The notes under the pieces were generated by a model, which did no database searches, was not told where the DNA came from, and saw only the letters and a program-made list of their open reading frames with translations. Below are positions 12,874 to 13,837 of a stretch of 13,837 nt of DNA, one piece after another (the stretch's first letter is position 1; every line of letters starts with the position of its first letter). Source of the stretch: Tepidimonas sp. (GTDB taxonomy: Bacteria > Pseudomonadota > Gammaproteobacteria > Burkholderiales > Burkholderiaceae_C); assembly GCA_025054905.1 (NCBI GenBank), contig JANWZF010000234.1, positions 1-13,837 on the forward strand, in the 5' to 3' direction. Position numbers and translations under genes: made by a program.

Positions 12874-13837
12874 AGCGGGACCCTCCGGCGGGCTGGCGGG
12901 CCCACCAGGTCTCGATCGCCCAGCCTTCGCCGCTGGCATAAGGCGGCATCTGCGGTGGATGCTGCAGCCGCCAGGCGTTGTAAGCCATCCGGTGGGTGGG
13001 GGCGGACCATTGCGGAATCAGCACATGCAGATGGGCAATCGTGCGATCCAGCGCCCGGCAGGCCGCCAGAAACGCATCCTCCTGTTGGGCGCTGACCATG
13101 CGGGCGATCAGGTCGTCCACCGCGGGATGCGCCAGCCCCGTGAAATTGCCCGAATCCCGCGTGCGCGCCGCCTCGCTGCCGAACAGGTCGGCGTACTCGG
13201 CCCCGGGATTGTGGGTGCCGGCAAAGGCCAATGACACGATGTCGAAATCGAAGGTGCGCAGCCGCTGCTGGTACAGCGCGAAATCCACCGCCCGAAAGCG
13301 CAGCTCCACACCCAGCCGCGCGAGGTTGCGCGCCCACGGGGTGACCACGCGCGCGCCAGCTTCGTTGCTGTCCAGATACTCCAGCACCAGCGGCTGGCCC
13401 TGCGCGTTGCGCAGCGCCCCATCGCGGTAGGTCCAGCCGGCCTGGCGCAGCAGCGCCTGCGCACGCTTGAGGTTTTCACGCAAGCGCTGCGGTGTGCCGG
13501 CTTGCGGCGGCTGCAGCATCGGCCCCCACACTTCAGGGGGCAGGTGGGCGCGCCAGGGCTGCAGCAGCCGGCGTTGCGCCTCGTCGGGCTCGCCCTGCGC
13601 GGCACAGGCGGTGTTGCCAAACAGGCCGCGCACGCGCTCGTAGCTGCCGTAGAACAGCCGCTCGTTCAACCACTCGAAGTCCAGCGCCAGCGCCAGCGCC
13701 TGGCGCACCCGGATGTCATCCAGCGGTGCGCGGCGCGTGTTGAGCACGTAGCTCTGAAAGCCGGTGGGCAGGCGATGGCGGAATTCGGCCTTGACCAGCT
13801 CGCCGCTGTCGAAGCGCTTGCCCTTGACGCGCCGCGC
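12872..13837 (-). CDS. yejA: extracellular solute-binding protein, YejA-like (N-terminus outside window)
   Basis: The C-terminal 321 residues of a family-5 periplasmic substrate-binding protein. The frame is open to the right edge; the GTG at 13747 is internal, since the upstream in-frame residues (LPTGFQSYVLNTRR) form a conserved part of the family. E. coli YejA is about 600 residues, so roughly half, with the signal peptide, is missing. Visible features are the hallmark RQALALALDFEWLNERLFYGSYER, LKRAQALLRQAGW, the EYADLFGSEAA segment and a tail rich in Trp/Pro (HLHVLIPQWSAPTHRMAYNAW). It would deliver peptides in the periplasm to YejB/YejE. Yej systems import oligopeptides and, in E. coli, microcin C; the ligand here is unknown. 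It appears to be the first visible gene of the transporter operon, with yejB 13 bp downstream. Confidence 0.88.
   Translation of the reverse strand, partial: ARRVKGKRFDSGELVKAEFRHRLPTGFQSYVLNTRRAPLDDIRVRQALALALDFEWLNERLFYGSYERVRGLFGNTACAAQGEPDEAQRRLLQPWRAHLPPEVWGPMLQPPQAGTPQRLRENLKRAQALLRQAGWTYRDGALRNAQGQPLVLEYLDSNEAGARVVTPWARNLARLGVELRFRAVDFALYQQRLRTFDFDIVSLAFAGTHNPGAEYADLFGSEAARTRDSGNFTGLAHPAVDDLIARMVSAQQEDAFLAACRALDRTIAHLHVLIPQWSAPTHRMAYNAWRLQHPPQMPPYASGEGWAIETWWARQPAGGSR

Noticed and set aside
12859..12939. A 27-residue N-terminal extension of yejB
   Set aside because: It is Pro/Gly/Ala-rich, overlaps the end of yejA, and the strong ribosome site and family N-terminus both point to the ATG at 12858.

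Overview
The window looks like chromosomal DNA of a high-GC proteobacterium, most likely a betaproteobacterium of the Burkholderiales. That rests on strong G/C bias at third codon positions, the mix of protein families (a DUF2788 two-helix protein, a DUF2189 membrane protein, a PaaH/PaaG-like pair, a Yej-type transporter), and packed genes with gaps of 4 to 72 bp. The genus cannot be settled from sequence reading alone. No rRNA, tRNA, CRISPR array, insertion sequence or integrase is visible, and no gene-free stretch reaches 300 bases.

Left half (1-5486, + strand): a five-gene acyl-CoA catabolic run, probably one operon. In order it holds a 5'-truncated long-form 3-hydroxyacyl-CoA dehydrogenase (PaaH type), a PaaG-like crotonase-fold protein, a Crp/Fnr-family regulator, an APH-fold phosphotransferase and an acyl-CoA dehydrogenase. 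The last two resemble the two halves of the eukaryotic ACAD10/ACAD11 fusion (also Pseudomonas LvaA/LvaC). Those proteins phosphorylate a hydroxyacyl-CoA and then eliminate the phosphate to give an enoyl-CoA. The upstream hydratase/isomerase and dehydrogenase could then take the enoyl-CoA through beta-oxidation. The gap after the regulator gene has a CRP-spaced palindrome nested with a second inverted repeat that ends at the next start codon.

Middle (5541-9061, - strand): DUF2189 membrane protein, DUF2788 two-helix protein (4-bp ATGA overlap), then a large GspE/PilB-type secretion/pilus ATPase. The ATPase has an unusual N-terminal region, tandem MshEN-like motifs (possible c-di-GMP control) and a marked local drop in GC. 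No pilin, secretin or inner-membrane platform gene lies beside it here.

Right part (9134-13837, - strand): yejA (truncated by the window edge), yejB, yejE and yejF, a complete-looking peptide ABC importer apart from the missing N-terminal part of the binding protein. Starts and stops overlap or nearly touch, which suggests translational coupling.

The two halves converge at 5487-5540. I found no clearly new multi-gene system. The parts most worth following up are the split ACAD10/11-like pair with its possible operator, and the orphan, lower-GC ATPase.
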